A DNA stretch of 64,000 bases. Origin: Prauserella shujinwangii (lineage in GTDB: Bacteria; Actinomycetota; Actinomycetes; Mycobacteriales; Pseudonocardiaceae). Positions 63,181 through 64,000 of this stretch are shown here, in pieces. The notes beneath the pieces are model-generated. The model was given only the letters and a program-made list of their open reading frames with translations, did not search any database and was not told the DNA's origin. The translations under genes were made by a program, and so were the position numbers. Position 1 is the stretch's first letter. The number at the start of each line of letters is the position of its first letter. The DNA lies in the NCBI RefSeq assembly GCF_003001955.1, contig NZ_PVNH01000005.1, positions 1-64,000 of the forward strand. The letters run 5' to 3'.

Positions 63181-64000
63181 ATGGCGTTCCTGACCGGCTC
63201 GGGAGTGAAGGGCAAGGTCGTGCTCATCACGGGCGCGGCCCGGGGCATCGGCGCGGGGCTCGCGGAACGGCTCGCGGCGGACGGCGCGAAGGTGGCGCTC
63301 GTCGGCCTCGAACCCGAGGAGCAGCGGAAGGTGGCGGACCGCATCGGCGCGGCCGCGCGGTCCTGGTCGGCCGACGTCACCAGCTGGACGGACCTGGAAC
63401 GGGCCACCGCCGAGATCGTCGAGCACTTCGGCGGGATCGACATCGTCGTGGCGAACGCCGGGATAGCGACCACGGGCTTCGTCCGGTCGGTGGACCCCGC
63501 GGCGTTCGAGAAGGTGATCGAGGTCGACCTGCTCGGCGTGTGGCGCACCTTCCGCGTCACGTTGCCGCACGTCATCGAGCGCAGGGGCTACCTGCTGGCC
63601 ATCTCCTCGCTGGCGGCCATCACCCACGCTCCTGGCATGGCCAACTACGCGGCCGCCAAGGCGGGTGTCGAGGCGTTCTGCAACAGCCTCCGCGCGGAGG
63701 TCGCCCACCTCGGCGTGCGGGTCGGGGTGGCGCACCCGACCTGGATCCGGACCGACCTGGTCTCCAGCGCCGACGCCCATCCCGTGTTCGGCAGGCTGCG
63801 CAGCGGGATGCCCGGCCTGATCGGCAAGACCTACCCGCTGGAGACCGCTCTCGACGACCTGGAGGCGGGCATCAGGAAGCGGGCCAGGACGATCCACGTC
63901 CCGCGCTGGGTCGGGGCGCTCAAGCTCATCCGTTCGTTCCTGCCACCGATCGTCGAGCTCGGCGCCCGGTCCCGGGTGCCGGCCGCCGACCGCGCGGCGC
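63181..64000 (+). CDS. SDR-family oxidoreductase (cut by window end)
   Basis: At least 273 residues. TGAARGIGAGLAERL is the cofactor loop; NAGIATTG and the catalytic Ser (ISSLAAITHAPG) and Y-x3-K (YAAAKAG) are intact. The C-terminal region GALKLIRSFLPPIVEL is hydrophobic, as in SDRs active on lipids or steroids. ATG 63181 has GGAGG 5 nt upstream; ATG 63169 is an alternative. The gene runs off the window. Confidence 0.9.
   Translation, partial: MAFLTGSGVKGKVVLITGAARGIGAGLAERLAADGAKVALVGLEPEEQRKVADRIGAAARSWSADVTSWTDLERATAEIVEHFGGIDIVVANAGIATTGFVRSVDPAAFEKVIEVDLLGVWRTFRVTLPHVIERRGYLLAISSLAAITHAPGMANYAAAKAGVEAFCNSLRAEVAHLGVRVGVAHPTWIRTDLVSSADAHPVFGRLRSGMPGLIGKTYPLETALDDLEAGIRKRARTIHVPRWVGALKLIRSFLPPIVELGARSRVPAADRAA

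Overview
This is chromosomal DNA of a high-GC actinobacterium. The best fit is the Pseudonocardiales, near Amycolatopsis or Saccharomonospora. This is inferred from very high third-position GC, many GTG starts, a DUF397/DUF5753 regulator pair, an SAV2177-type methyltransferase, a PE/PPE/EspG type VII secretion cassette, F420-type enzymes and an RsiG homologue. The gene order, as recalled, also tracks the mycobacterial block Rv0818 (glnR) to Rv0772 (purD), followed by homologues of the Rv0357c (purA) to Rv0363c (fba) block. I saw no rRNA, tRNA, CRISPR array or intact insertion sequence.

Layout. 0-5 kb: glnR; lmeA; a thioredoxin-like gene; and a sulfur operon (cysteine-containing leader peptide, DUF4395 membrane protein, rhodanese, DUF1416) followed by a 32-residue membrane peptide and a nitrobindin. 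5-14 kb: pabC and ygfZ (divergent), rsiG, asparaginase, DUF3073, 3-hydroxyacyl-CoA dehydrogenase, Gfo/Idh oxidoreductase, an orphan response regulator and VanZ. 13-18 kb: M20 hydrolase, arfB, purM, purF. 18-21 kb: DUF397/XRE regulators with a palindrome-studded promoter, methyltransferase, sterol-carrier-like gene. 21-27 kb: SseB-like protein, two tandem GH25 lysozymes, a Pro/Gln-rich membrane protein, an XRE-cupin/GNAT divergent pair, a pentapeptide protein. 27-42 kb: purL, a heterodimeric ABC exporter, a VapBC-like pair, purQ-purS, aldehyde dehydrogenase, purC, a TauE/SafE exporter with a second leader peptide, MOSC protein, purB. 42-48 kb: TetR, a sigma factor with a likely anti-sigma, threonine aldolase and small membrane proteins. 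47.8-52.9 kb: the type VII substrate cassette. 53-64 kb: purD, GDPD, MerR, LysR, purA, HNH nuclease, fba, LLM and SDR oxidoreductases.

How the parts fit together. Nine genes of purine synthesis (purF, M, L, Q, S, C, B, D, A) all lie on the minus strand across 43 kb, separated by unrelated genes. Two short ORFs with the shared pattern QRR-x-VDL-x-RV-x-S-x-LC precede sulfur genes (rhodanese operon and TauE/SafE) and look like cis-acting leader peptides. The ABC exporter pair has lost opposite halves of its ATP-site motifs, so only one composite site can work. Thirteen genes have a TANNNT box exactly 6 or 7 nt before the start codon, indicating leaderless transcripts; I used this to choose starts. 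Two families of long palindromes (GCGTTGAACGC core; CTCGTGAGTG arms) sit at gene ends, several with a stop codon inside an arm.

The first 128 bases hold no gene I can support. No gene-free stretch exceeds about 300 bases. All names rest on recognition by eye; no search was run.
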